DNA of 64,000 nt. It comes from Rhodocyclaceae bacterium. Lineage in GTDB: Bacteria; Pseudomonadota; Gammaproteobacteria; Burkholderiales; Rhodocyclaceae. Shown one piece after another: positions 42,164 through 50,756 of this stretch. The stretch is taken from assembly GCA_008080565.1 (NCBI GenBank), contig VIKE01000007.1:46282-110281 (forward strand), written 5' to 3'. The translations under genes and the position numbers were made by a program. A model generated the notes under the pieces. That model saw only the letters and a list, made by a program, of their open reading frames with translations, was not told where the DNA came from and did not search any database. How positions within the stretch are numbered: the first letter of the stretch is position 1; every line of letters begins with the position of its first letter.

Positions 42164-43585
42164 ATGAACATATTGTCCTCCTCGCGCTTCGGTGGTGTTG
42201 CGTCGAACCGCCCGTTTATGGGTATGGAACGAGTTGGCGGGGCATTGTTTCGGCTTTTTGAGTCGTTGGTTGATCCCATTACGGTGCTTGCCACGCTTTT
42301 TGGCCTGATGCTGTGGTTTCGCGACGATGAGTACGCTCACTATGCGGTGCTCGGAGTGCTCGTTTTTTCGCTGACTTTCCCGGGCAAGAGCCTGATTCAG
42401 GAGACCGTGCGAGGCAGCATCCGCGAAGTCCTTATCAGTTGGTTTGGCATTGCTGCACTGCTGATCTTTTTCGGCCTGGCGACCGGGCTTTACACGCGCT
42501 TTCCGGAAGAAGTACTGTTTAATTGGCTCTGGATGGCCCCGGTTGCCCAGTTGGCGGGCCATTTCCTGTTCCGCTTCACCATGCCTGCAGTCCTTGCCGC
42601 GAATGGCTTTCCAAAGCGGGCAGTGGTGGTTGGCTGCAACGAATTGGGCCGCCATCTGGCCACCGAGATTGATCGTCACCCGATGCAAGGCATCAAGCTG
42701 AACGGATATTTCGACGATCGCGACGTCGAGCGACTGGATATGGGCAGTGGCCGCCTGATCGGCCGTTTTTCCGACGTTGCTGACTACGTCAAGGCCAACA
42801 AGGTCGATCTGATCTACCTCGCCTTGCCGATGGCGACACAGCCGCGAATTCTTTCTCTGCTCGAATCGCTGAACGACACGACGGCTTCGGTTTATTTCGT
42901 GCCGGATATTTTTGTGACGGATCTGATTCAGGCTCGCATGGATGCGGTTGGCCGGATGCCAGTGGTGGCCGTGTGCGACACGCCGTTTTCCGGCTTGAAT
43001 GGCATGGTTAAGCGCTTGAGCGACATCGTTCTTTCCCTGTTGATCCTGTTCCTGATTTCGCCGGTCCTGCTCGTAGTAGCCGGTTTGGTCAAGCTGAGTT
43101 CCCCCGGCCCGATCATTTTCAAGCAGCGGCGCTATGGCCTCGATGGCGAGGAAATCATGGTCTATAAGTTCCGCTCGATGACCGTTTGCGAAGATGGGCC
43201 GAATGTTCCCCAGGCGCGCAAGGGCGATGCCCGGATAACGCGTATCGGAGGGGTTCTTCGCCGGACTTCGCTCGACGAGTTGCCGCAGTTCGTGAATGTG
43301 CTGCAGGGGCGCATGAGCATTGTCGGCCCGCGGCCGCATGCCGTCGCTCACAACGAGATGTATCGCAAGCTGATCAAGGGCTACATGGTTCGCCACAAGG
43401 TCAAGCCGGGCATTACCGGCTGGGCTCAGGTCAATGGCTACCGTGGCGAAACCGAGACGCTGGACAAGATGCAGGCGCGTATCGACTACGATCTCGAGTA
43501 CCTGCGCAACTGGTCCTTGCATCTCGATCTTTACATCATTTTCCGAACCGTCCTGCTGGTTTTCAAGGACGCGAGCGCCTACTGA
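42164..43585 (+). CDS. epsB: Undecaprenyl-phosphate glucose phosphotransferase (EpsB/WcaJ type)
   Basis: 473 residues. Four or five N-terminal helices (PITVLATLFGLMLWF, YAVLGVLVFSLTFPG and others) and a CoA-binding-like central region (RAVVVGCNELGRHLATEIDR) precede the bacterial sugar transferase domain (FKQRRYGLDGEEIMVYKFRS, ITRIGGVLRRTSLDELPQFV, MSIVGPRPHAVAHNEMY, GITGWAQVNGYRGETET). It transfers a sugar-1-phosphate, usually glucose, to undecaprenyl phosphate and so starts each repeat unit. It is the initiating enzyme of the locus. Confidence 0.93.
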   Translation: MNILSSSRFGGVASNRPFMGMERVGGALFRLFESLVDPITVLATLFGLMLWFRDDEYAHYAVLGVLVFSLTFPGKSLIQETVRGSIREVLISWFGIAALLIFFGLATGLYTRFPEEVLFNWLWMAPVAQLAGHFLFRFTMPAVLAANGFPKRAVVVGCNELGRHLATEIDRHPMQGIKLNGYFDDRDVERLDMGSGRLIGRFSDVADYVKANKVDLIYLALPMATQPRILSLLESLNDTTASVYFVPDIFVTDLIQARMDAVGRMPVVAVCDTPFSGLNGMVKRLSDIVLSLLILFLISPVLLVVAGLVKLSSPGPIIFKQRRYGLDGEEIMVYKFRSMTVCEDGPNVPQARKGDARITRIGGVLRRTSLDELPQFVNVLQGRMSIVGPRPHAVAHNEMYRKLIKGYMVRHKVKPGITGWAQVNGYRGETETLDKMQARIDYDLEYLRNWSLHLDLYIIFRTVLLVFKDASAY

Positions 43586-43595
43586 GGCGGGGCCG

Positions 43596-44309
43596 ATGAC
43601 ATTTTCGGCTTCCGGGCAAAGATGTCTGCCGGCTTTGGTTGTGCTCGGGCTGCTGGCCCCCGTGCTCGGCCATTCGGCGGAGGCTGTTGCGCGTCGCGAT
43701 AGCCCGCGCGTACAGCTTCGGCTGGACAAGCGGTCGGTGGTACCAAGCCCGTTTCGTCTGAAAATTCAGCGGGCGGACTATCGGCTGAATACGGGTGCGG
43801 CGACCGAAACGCTGGCGCCTCAGAGAAAAGGCTCGGCGCTGTCGGCGATGATTGATCGCCACGCCAATGCCAAGGGGCTCGATCCGGCGCTGGTCCATGC
43901 CGTCATTCGCGCCGAGTCTGCGTATCGTCCCGATGCGCTGTCGCCGAAAGGGGCAATCGGCCTGATGCAGGTGATGCCAGCGACCGGCCGGCGCTTCGGG
44001 GTCAACGATCTCGATGTGCCGGAGCGCAATCTGCAAGCCGGCACGACCTATCTTCGGCATTTGCTCGATCGTTTTGACAATGTGTCGCTGGCGCTGGCGG
44101 CTTACAACGCGGGCGAAGGGGCGGTGAGTCGCTTTGGCAACAAGATTCCGCCGTATCCGGAGACTCAGGGCTATGTTCAGGGAATTCTTCGCTCGTACCG
44201 GAAGGATCTGAGCCTCGATACCTCGATGCCGACCCTTTATACGGATGGCGTGCGTCTAGCAGCAGACGATCTGGCACCGTATCGCTTGGTCAATACCGGC
44301 CGTTATTGA
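43596..44309 (+). CDS. Lytic transglycosylase, SLT domain
   Basis: About 237 residues. A signal-like hydrophobic segment (CLPALVVLGLLAPVLGHSAEA) and a roughly 60-residue linker precede an SLT domain: LVHAVIRAESAYRPDALSPK (catalytic Glu in AES, about residue 108), GAIGLMQVMPATGRRFGV and LALAAYNAGEGAVSRFG. It cleaves peptidoglycan to make space for envelope structures. It starts 10 bp after epsB and is probably cotranscribed with it, which hints at a role in passage of the export apparatus through the wall. Confidence 0.9.
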   Translation: MTFSASGQRCLPALVVLGLLAPVLGHSAEAVARRDSPRVQLRLDKRSVVPSPFRLKIQRADYRLNTGAATETLAPQRKGSALSAMIDRHANAKGLDPALVHAVIRAESAYRPDALSPKGAIGLMQVMPATGRRFGVNDLDVPERNLQAGTTYLRHLLDRFDNVSLALAAYNAGEGAVSRFGNKIPPYPETQGYVQGILRSYRKDLSLDTSMPTLYTDGVRLAADDLAPYRLVNTGRY

Positions 44310-44382
44310 GGCTTTGTTCCGTTTCTGATGGCGCTCTCTGGCGGTATTTTTGTCCGGTCGGCGGAATGGTGGCGAGGTCTTT

Positions 44383-44388
44383 TATAAT
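44383..44388 (+). promoter_or_regulatory. Possible -10 element before the DnaJ-like gene
   Basis: A perfect TATAAT, preceded by TTT, about 110 bp upstream of the DnaJ-like start. No good -35 at 16-18 bp spacing is seen, so this is a tentative promoter. Confidence 0.35.
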
Positions 44389-44406
44389 TGCGCCCTTCCG
44401 TATCCC

Positions 44407-44496
44407 ATGAATGGCAATCAGACACCGGTTTTCGACCCCCTGCGCATCGGTAGTGCTGCGTTGCTGTGGGACTCGCCTGGTGAATGCAGTCAATGA
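44407..44496 (+). CDS. Candidate 29-residue leader ORF coupled to the DnaJ-like gene
   Basis: ATG at 44407, product beginning MNGNQTPVFDPLRIGSAALL. The TGA stop overlaps the ATG of the DnaJ-like gene at 44493 (ATGA). It lies just downstream of a TATAAT. The FDPLRIG start faintly recalls the N-terminus of old-yellow-enzyme proteins, but nothing else supports that. It could be a leader peptide setting translational coupling, a gene fragment, or chance. Confidence 0.25.
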   Translation: MNGNQTPVFDPLRIGSAALLWDSPGECSQ

Positions 44497-45491
44497 ATTC
44501 CGATCCCCATGAAATTCTCGGTGTTTCGCCCGGAGCCGCACCGGCCGAGCTGAAGCGCGCCTATCGGCGGCTGGCCATGCGCTGGCACCCGGACCGGAGC
44601 GATCATCCGCAGGCGACGGAGCGTTTCAAGCAGATCAATGCGGCTTATGAGCAGTTGCTGGCGGTCGATGCCGAGGACGATGAAGAGGCTGAAGCGCCAC
44701 AGGCCGAGCCGGATGAGAGCGCGGCGAGGGCGGCCGATATTCGGCTCAACCTTGAGGTCAGTCTGGAGGAGGCTGCTTCGGGTTGCCGCAAGACCATCCA
44801 TTACTCGCGGGGCAAGGCCTGCCCGACCTGCGAGGGTACGGGCGAACACGGTATGTCCAGAACGCGCTTTTGCACCGCCTGCCATGGTAGCGGCCGGGTG
44901 CATGACGCCAAGCGCAATCTTGTGCGTTGCGAAGAGTGTGGCGGGCGCGGGCTGTTTACCGAGCGTATTTGCAAGGATTGTGGCGGCAGCGGCCGCGAGC
45001 TGGCTGACGTCAGTCTGGAAATTCGTGTGCCGCATGGCATGTTGCCGGGGGATGAATTGCGCCTGGCTGGGCAGGGTGAGCCGGGTGATGGGGAGATCCT
45101 GGCTGGCGATCTTTACCTGACAATCATCATCGGCTCGCATCCGCTTTACCAGTTGCGTGGTCGCGACCTGCATTTCCGGATGCCGGTCAGTGCGCTGGCC
45201 ATGATGGCCGGTGGTGATATCGATTTGCCCTCGTTGGCTGGTGTGATCTGTTATTCGCTGGAGGCCGGCACGGCTGAGCGGCGACAGTTGCGGCTGGCCG
45301 GCAAGGGTTATCCGGGGCGTGGCAAGAGTTATGCGGGCGATCTGGTGGTCGACCTGGAACCGGTCTTCCCGAGCAAGCTCAACGCCCGTCAACGCAAATT
45401 GCTGCTGCAGGCCAATGCGGCGCTGCTCGACGATGCGGACGTATCGCTACCGGAAATCGCCGCTTGGCGGAACGCTCACTGCATCGAGTAG
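44493..45491 (+). CDS. DnaJ-like co-chaperone with zinc domain
   Basis: About 332 residues. The J domain is at the N-terminus (PHEILGVSPGAAPAELKRAY and RLAMRWHPDRSD with HPD, about residues 30-32). The usual Gly/Phe-rich linker is replaced by an acidic stretch (DAEDDEEAEAPQAEPDESA). Four zinc-binding CxxCxGxG repeats follow: CPTCEGTG, CTACHGSG, CEECGGRG and CKDCGGSG. The C-terminal substrate domain ends the protein. J proteins stimulate DnaK ATPase and bind clients. The missing G/F region marks it as distinct from the main DnaJ. GGTGA about 11 bp upstream favours the ATG at 44493 over 44484. Confidence 0.85.
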   Translation: MNSDPHEILGVSPGAAPAELKRAYRRLAMRWHPDRSDHPQATERFKQINAAYEQLLAVDAEDDEEAEAPQAEPDESAARAADIRLNLEVSLEEAASGCRKTIHYSRGKACPTCEGTGEHGMSRTRFCTACHGSGRVHDAKRNLVRCEECGGRGLFTERICKDCGGSGRELADVSLEIRVPHGMLPGDELRLAGQGEPGDGEILAGDLYLTIIIGSHPLYQLRGRDLHFRMPVSALAMMAGGDIDLPSLAGVICYSLEAGTAERRQLRLAGKGYPGRGKSYAGDLVVDLEPVFPSKLNARQRKLLLQANAALLDDADVSLPEIAAWRNAHCIE

Positions 45492-45500
45492 GCGGCCCGC

Positions 45501-46043
45501 TCAGGGTTGCGGATGCGGATTGAAATTAAAGCGTTTTTTCGTGTCGACCGTGGCAATCGACTGTAGCGGCAGGTTCTGCCAGCGGATATCGCCGGAACCG
45601 GTTTCCATGAAGCTGAGAATGGCTTCATCGCTCGCCGGTTGGCCGTTGCCGTCACGGCATTCAGCCAGAAATTGCGTCAGATCGCGATCATTGAGCAGCC
45701 CAATGCCCAGACTCGTTTCGAGCAGGATGCTGCCTTCCTCGTCGAGGTAAATCGCCTTGATTTCCCCGGCTGGCTCGCCGGTATGGCTGACGAAGGACTC
45801 GCCGTCGCGGCGGAATACCCAGGGTGTGTAGGCCAGTTCGACGAACACCCGTTGCGGGCCGTTCTGCAGGAACCAGCAGCCTGATTCGTCACAACCGTAC
45901 TGCCGGTTGATGAACTGGATCAGGCCGCTGTGCATCACGCGCTCTCCCTGCAATCGCCAGTCGCCCCGCCGGTCGAGCGACAACCAGTCGTAACAGGCGG
46001 GGACGTTGGGCCACTTGGCGATGGCAGAGAGATCGACTGCCAT
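45501..46043 (-). CDS. Conserved betaproteobacterial DUF protein downstream of gcvP
   Basis: About 180 residues starting MAVDLSAIAKWPNVPACYDW. The WPNVPACYDWLSLDRRGDWR opening and GCWFLQNGPQRVFVELAYTP segment match a family of unknown function common in Betaproteobacteria (DUF2944/DUF2946 class; I am not certain of the number). No signal peptide or membrane helix is visible. Its ATG overlaps the gcvP stop (ATGA), so it is cotranslated with the glycine cleavage operon. Its last residues, IATVDTKKRFNFN, are encoded by copy F of the dispersed repeat. Convergent with the DnaJ-like gene with only 9 bp between. Confidence 0.75.
   Translation of the reverse strand: MAVDLSAIAKWPNVPACYDWLSLDRRGDWRLQGERVMHSGLIQFINRQYGCDESGCWFLQNGPQRVFVELAYTPWVFRRDGESFVSHTGEPAGEIKAIYLDEEGSILLETSLGIGLLNDRDLTQFLAECRDGNGQPASDEAILSFMETGSGDIRWQNLPLQSIATVDTKKRFNFNPHPQP
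45521..45558 (+). repeat. Dispersed 37-bp repeat, copy F (3' end of the DUF gene after gcvP)
   Basis: TGAAATTAAAGCGTTTTTTC is followed by GTGTCGACCGTGGCAATC. The match is weaker on the left of the core but identical at GACCGTGGCAATC. It lies antisense within the last 20 codons of the DUF gene. Confidence 0.6.
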
Positions 46044-48862
46044 CAGTCTTCGTAGGCAGACATCGGCGGGCAGGCGCAGTTCAGGTTGCGGTCGCCGTAC
46101 ACATCGTCGATGCGATTGACGCTCGGCCAGAACTTGTTGGCAGCCACCCAGGGCAGCGGGAAGACTGCCTGTTCGCGGCTGTACGGATGCGACCATTCAC
46201 CGTCGATGACGTCCGCCTGCGAATGCGGGGCATTCTTGAGCGGGTTGTTGTCAGCCGACCAGACGCCATTTTCGATCTGGCGGATTTCCTCGCGAATGCT
46301 GACCAGGGCTGCGATGAAGCGGTCCAGTTCGGCCTTCGATTCGGATTCGGTCGGCTCGACCATGATCGTGCCGGCCACCGGGAAGGATACCGTCGGTGCG
46401 TGGAAGCCGTAGTCCATCAGGCGCTTGGCGATGTCGGTTTCGCTGATCCCGGTCGCTGCCTTGAGCGGGCGGATGTCGAAGATGCACTCGTGCGCCACGC
46501 GGCCGTTCTTGCCGACGTAGAGCACGGGGTAATGCGCCTTCAACTGCTGGGCAACATAGTTGGCGTTGAGGATGGCGACTTGCGTGGCCTTCTTGACGCC
46601 TTCGCCGCCGAGCATGGCGAGATACATCCACGAAATGGTCAGGATCGAGGCCGAGCCGAACGGGGCGGCAGAGACCGCGCCCTGGCCGGCATTGACGCGG
46701 TTGGCGTCGCCCGTTGGCTGGACGGCGTGGTCGGCCATGAACGGTGCCAGATGAGCCTTGAGGCCGATCGGGCCCATGCCCGGTCCGCCGCCGCCGTGCG
46801 GGATGGCGAAGGTCTTGTGCAGGTTCATGTGGCTGACGTCGGCGCCGATGAAGCCGGGCGAGGTCAGGCCGACCTGGGCGTTGAGGTTGGCGCCGTCCAT
46901 GTACACCTGGCCGCCGTTGGCATGGACGATGGCGCAGATCTCGCGGACCGCTTCCTCGAACACGCCGTGGGTCGACGGGTAGGTGATCATCAGGCAGGCC
47001 AGGTCGTCCTTGTGGGCTTCGGCCTTGGCCTTGAGGTCGGCGACATCGACGTTGCCGTTCTCATCGCAATCGACGACGACGACCTGCATGTTGGCCATCT
47101 GGGCCGTCGCCGGGTTGGTGCCATGCGCCGATTTCGGGATCAGGCAGATATCGCGATGGCTGTCGCCACGGCTGGCGTGGTAGCGCGCAATGGCGACCAG
47201 GCCGGCGTATTCGCCCTGGGCACCGGAGTTCGGCTGCATGCAGATGGCGTCGAAGCCGGTGACGGTCTTCAGCCAGTCAGTCAGGCTGGCGATCATTTCC
47301 AGATAACCTGCGGCCTGATCGCGCGGGGCGAAGGGGTGCAGACCGCCGAATTCCGGCCAGGTGACCGGGATCATCTCGCTGGTCGCGTTGAGCTTCATGG
47401 TGCACGAGCCAAGCGAGATCATCGAGTGGTCGAGCGCCAGGTCCTTGTTCTGCAGCGACTTGAGGTAGCGCAGCATCTCGTGTTCGGTGTGGTGCGTGTT
47501 GAACACCGGATGCTGGAGGACGGCGTCGCTGCGGATCAGTGCATCGGGCAGGGCGGAGTCGGCGGCGGCGACCTGGGCGTCGATGACATCCATGTCGAGC
47601 GTGACCTGGGTGATCAGCTTGAACAGCGTGGCGACATCGCTGCGCGTCGTCGTTTCGTCGAGCGAAATACCGAGGACGCCGGCCGAGACGCGGCGCAGGT
47701 TGTAACCGGCTGCCAGAGCGTCGAGGTAGACGGTTTCAGCGCGGGCGCCGAGGTCGAGATGGACGGTGTCGTAGAACTGCTTGGTCAGGAGACTGACGCC
47801 GGCGCGCTTGAGGCCTTCGGCCAGGATGGCGGTCAGACGGTGGATACGGCCGGCGATGGTGCGCAGGCCTTCAGCGCCGTGATAGACGGCGTACATGCCG
47901 GCCATGTTGGCCAACAGGACTTGCGACGTACAGATGTTGGAGTTGGCTTTCTCGCGACGGATGTGCTGTTCGCGGGTCTGCAGCGCCATGCGGTAGGCCG
48001 TCTTGCCGCGGGCATCCTTGGACAGGCCGATGATGCGGCCCGGCATCGAGCGGACGAAGGCTTCGCGGGTGGCGAAGAAAGCGGCGTGCGGGCCGCCGAA
48101 GCCCATCGGGATGCCGAAACGCTGGCTCGAGCCGAGGGCGATGTCGGCGCCCATGGCGCCGGGCGACTTGAGCAGGACCAGCGCCATGAGGTCGGAGGCG
48201 ACCGCAACGGTCGTACCCTTGGCTTTCAGCGCGGCGATGGTGGCGGTCAGATCGCGGACTTCGCCGTTGTCGCCCGGGTACTGGAGCAGGGCGCCGAAGA
48301 AATCTTCACTTTCGATTTTTGCGGCATTTTCCGGGTTGACCGTGGCAATGACCAGTTCGAAGCCGAAATAGCCGGCGCGGGTCTTCACCACGTCGATGGT
48401 CTGCGGGAAGCAGTTGGCATCGACCAGGAAGCGGTTGGATTTCGACTTGGAAACACGACGCGCCATGGTCATCGCTTCAGCGGCGGCGGTGGCTTCGTCG
48501 AGCAGCGAGGCATTGGCGATTTCCAGGCCGGTCAGGTCGACGACCATCTGCTGGAAGTTCATCAGCGCTTCCAGGCGGCCCTGGGCGATTTCAGCCTGAT
48601 AGGGCGTGTAGGCGGTGTACCAGCCCGGGTTTTCCAGAACATTGCGGACGATGACCTTGGGTGTCAGCGTGTCGTAATAGCCCATGCCGATGCAGGACTT
48701 GTTGACGACGTTCTTGCTGGCGATGGCCTTGAGGTCGGCCAGCGCTTCGTGTTCGCGACGTGGAGCAGGCAGCGGCAGATCGGCCGGCAGGCGGATGGCG
48801 GCGGGGACGGTCTGGTCGATCAGCTGCTCGAGGCTATCGGCGCCGATGGCTCTCGGTTCCCG
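46043..48862 (-). pseudogene. gcvP: Glycine dehydrogenase (P protein), 5'-truncated
   Basis: The P protein decarboxylates glycine with PLP and passes the aminomethyl group to GcvH. The C-terminal body is intact, including the PLP lysine segment [20 protein letters not shown]. The family is normally about 950-960 residues. Homologous reading can be followed up to codon 48862 ([20 protein letters not shown], then [15 protein letters not shown]). Directly upstream is an in-frame TAG (48863-48865), and the expected first 25-30 residues with the RHIGP motif are absent. The first ATG in frame is at 48685, giving 880 residues and losing about 60 more. It may be a damaged gene, an assembly deletion, or start at a non-ATG codon. 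It carries copy G. Confidence 0.75.
48313..48350 (+). repeat. Dispersed 37-bp repeat, copy G (inside gcvP)
   Basis: CGATTTTTGCGGCATTTTCC is followed by GGGTTGACCGTGGCAAT. It is antisense within gcvP and encodes [13 protein letters not shown]. One extra G in the CCGG run and one base fewer in the arm keep the frame. Confidence 0.7.
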
Positions 48863-48876
48863 CTAGTCCGGGAACA
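48845..48876 (-). other. Inverted repeat at the truncated gcvP 5' end
   Basis: On the plus strand GTTCCCG-CTAGTC-CGGGAAC (7-bp perfect arms, about 48856-48875) spans the in-frame TAG and marks the exact point where gcvP homology stops. It could be a scar or a weak intercistronic hairpin after gcvH. No T-run follows on the minus strand. Confidence 0.5.
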
Positions 48877-48887
48877 AACTGCCGTTC

Positions 48888-49274
48888 TTAGGCGGCGTCG
48901 GCGACGGCCTGGTAGGCTGCAGCGTCGAGCATCTTGTCGAGGTCGGCGGCGTTGTCCGGGGTCATCTTGAACAACCAGGCAGCGTAGGCATCCTGATTGA
49001 CCGACTCCGGTGCATCGGCCGCAGCCTGATTGACTTCGGTGACGGTGCCGGAGATCGGGGCGTACACGTCAGCCGCAGCCTTGACCGATTCAACGACGGC
49101 GATTTCCTTCTCGGCATCGTAATGGGTGCCGACTTCCGGCAGTTCGACGAAAACCAGGTCGCCAAGGGCTTCCTGGGCGTGGTCGGTAATGCCGACGGTG
49201 ACGGAGCCGTCAGCGTTGAGCAGCATCCATTCGTGGGAGGCGGCGTACTTGAGGTTGGCGAGGACGTTGGACAT
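48888..49274 (-). CDS. gcvH: Glycine cleavage system H protein
   Basis: 128 residues. A lipoyl carrier: the lipoylation lysine sits in [17 protein letters not shown] (about residues 63-79, in the ESVKA motif), following [20 protein letters not shown]. The protein shuttles the aminomethyl group between P, T and L proteins. It lies 24 bp downstream of gcvT and about 25 bp before the first recognisable gcvP codons. The start at 49274 matches the usual family length. Confidence 0.96.
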   Translation of the reverse strand: MSNVLANLKYAASHEWMLLNADGSVTVGITDHAQEALGDLVFVELPEVGTHYDAEKEIAVVESVKAAADVYAPISGTVTEVNQAAADAPESVNQDAYAAWLFKMTPDNAADLDKMLDAAAYQAVADAA

Positions 49275-49298
49275 GGTTTTCTCCTGAATGGGGTTGAA

Positions 49299-50390
49299 TT
49301 AGATGACTGCTTTGCCGTTGCGGGCGAATACGGGTTTGGTGACCTTGGCCTTGAGCGCCTTGCCACGGATATCAACTTCGACTTCGTCGCCGATCTGCAC
49401 ACCGAGCGGCAGGCGGGCGAGGGCGATGGATTGCTGGAGCGTTGGCGAGAAACTACCGGAGGTGATTTCACCATCGCCTTGCTTGGTCATGACCTTCTGA
49501 TGGCCGCGCAGCACGCCCTTGTCGAGCAGGATCAGGCCGAGGAACTGTTTCTGCTGGCCATTGGCGAGCAACGCAGCCTTGCCGACGAAATCGCGCTCGG
49601 TATTCAGAGAAACTGTCCAGGCCAGACCGGCGTCGAGTGGCGAAACAGTCTCATCCATGTCCTGGCCGTAGAGATTCATCCCGGCCTCGAGGCGCAGCGT
49701 GTCGCGGGCGCCGAGGCCGCACGGGGCGACGCCGGCGGCGTTGAGCTTGTTCCACAGCGCTTCGGCTTCGCCGGCCGGCAGCATGATTTCGTAGCCGTCT
49801 TCGCCGGTGTAGCCAGTGCTGGCGATGAAATACTGATCGACTTCAGCGGCAAAGAAAGCCTTCAGGCCTTCTGTAGCTGCCTTGGTCTGCGGCAGCACTT
49901 CCCAAACCTTGGTGCGGGCATTCGGACCCTGCACGGCAATGATGCCGAGGTTGTTGGCGCCATCGCGGCGCTGGGTGATGGTCACGTCGAGTTTCCACTC
50001 GGCGACCTTGGCCTGCATCCAGGCCAGATCCTTTTCGGCCGTGCCGGCATTGACCACGATGCGGAAGCGCGTGTCGGTCAGGAAATAGATGATCAGATCG
50101 TCAATGACGCCGCCGGCTTCGTTGAGCATGGCCGCGTAGAGTGCCTTGCCGGACACCTTGAGCTTGGCCACGTCGTTGGCGACGAGGCGGGAGAGAAAAG
50201 CGCGGCAATCGGCGCCAACAACATCAACCGGGCACATGTGCGAAACGTCGAACATGCCGCAGTTGTTGCGGACCGCGTTGTGCTCCTCGATCTGCGAACC
50301 GTAGTTGACCGGCATGTCCCAACCACCAAAATCCACCATCCGGGCATTCATTGCGCGGTGAGCGGCATTCAAAACCGTTTTCTTCAGCAT
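49299..50390 (-). CDS. gcvT: Glycine cleavage system T protein (aminomethyltransferase)
   Basis: About 363 residues. It moves the one-carbon unit to tetrahydrofolate, releasing ammonia. Family segments are [60 protein letters not shown] and [20 protein letters not shown]. The ATG at 50390 is preceded by AAGGATTG. The longer frame to 50471 would run through the riboswitch terminator and is rejected. First gene of the operon, behind the glycine riboswitch. Confidence 0.96.
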   Translation of the reverse strand: MLKKTVLNAAHRAMNARMVDFGGWDMPVNYGSQIEEHNAVRNNCGMFDVSHMCPVDVVGADCRAFLSRLVANDVAKLKVSGKALYAAMLNEAGGVIDDLIIYFLTDTRFRIVVNAGTAEKDLAWMQAKVAEWKLDVTITQRRDGANNLGIIAVQGPNARTKVWEVLPQTKAATEGLKAFFAAEVDQYFIASTGYTGEDGYEIMLPAGEAEALWNKLNAAGVAPCGLGARDTLRLEAGMNLYGQDMDETVSPLDAGLAWTVSLNTERDFVGKAALLANGQQKQFLGLILLDKGVLRGHQKVMTKQGDGEITSGSFSPTLQQSIALARLPLGVQIGDEVEVDIRGKALKAKVTKPVFARNGKAVI

Positions 50391-50439
50391 ATCAATCCTT
50401 TGCGAGCGTTTGTTAACGTCGGTTCTAGAAACGGAAAAA

Positions 50440-50473
50440 GGGTGAAACGAAAGAATGGTCTTTCGTTTCACCC
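50440..50473 (-). terminator. Expression-platform terminator of the glycine riboswitch
   Basis: Perfect 14-bp arms: GGGTGAAACGAAAG (50473 down to 50460) and CTTTCGTTTCACCC (50453 to 50440), loop of 6, followed on the minus strand by CTTTTTCC. It lies between the aptamers and gcvT and abuts the last aptamer stem. It should end transcription when glycine is not bound. Confidence 0.85.
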
Positions 50474-50645
50474 CTCTGTCCTCGATACCTGAGAGATTTG
50501 CCCCATCGGTGGATGTCGGTAATAGCCGCCATCGCTCTCCAGAGTTTTTTGGCTTGCGCCTTGTTCCGCGGTCCTTTTGCCTGAGCGTTTTCGGGTGGAT
50601 TTGCGCCTTCGGCGGCAGACGGATCTGCGCTCTCCCACGGAACGG
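50471..50645 (-). promoter_or_regulatory. Tandem glycine riboswitch (gcvT element)
   Basis: On the minus strand two aptamers are recognisable. The first has GTGGGAGAGCGCAGATC, GCCGCCGAAGGCGCAAATCC and ACGCTCAGGCAAAAGGACCG. The second has CTCTGGAGAGCGATGGCGGC, CACCGATGGGGCAAATCTC and TCAGGTATCGAGGACAGAGG. The CCGAAGGxGCAA / CTCAGGCAAAAGGAC set is diagnostic of the glycine class, and the tandem layout allows cooperative sensing. Control is most likely by the adjacent terminator, so glycine should switch on gcvTHP. Confidence 0.93.
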
Positions 50646-50722
50646 GTGGCACTATAACGGGATGCTGCGGTCTGATCAACCTGCTGCACCGCACAAGGGG
50701 CTCAGGGCATGGCCTCGTTCGT

Positions 50723-50730
50723 GCTAGAAT
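50723..50730 (+). promoter_or_regulatory. Extended -10 promoter of the PHP phosphatase gene
   Basis: TGCTAGAAT (TG, one base, TAGAAT) just upstream of the PHP-domain gene. It predicts a start near 50737, which would place the ATG at 50709 outside the transcript and supports the GTG at 50757. Confidence 0.4.
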
Positions 50731-50756
50731 CTTCGTTTGCCTTCAACTGCTTACCT

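Noticed and set aside
42065-43729. 554-codon minus-strand frame across epsB
   Set aside because: Antisense of the sugar phosphotransferase, whose conserved motifs are all on the plus strand.
46187-48970. 927-codon open frame on the plus strand across gcvP
   Set aside because: It is the antisense shadow of gcvP in a GC-rich genome. The minus strand encodes the recognisable P protein with its PLP lysine, and the plus frame has no domain.
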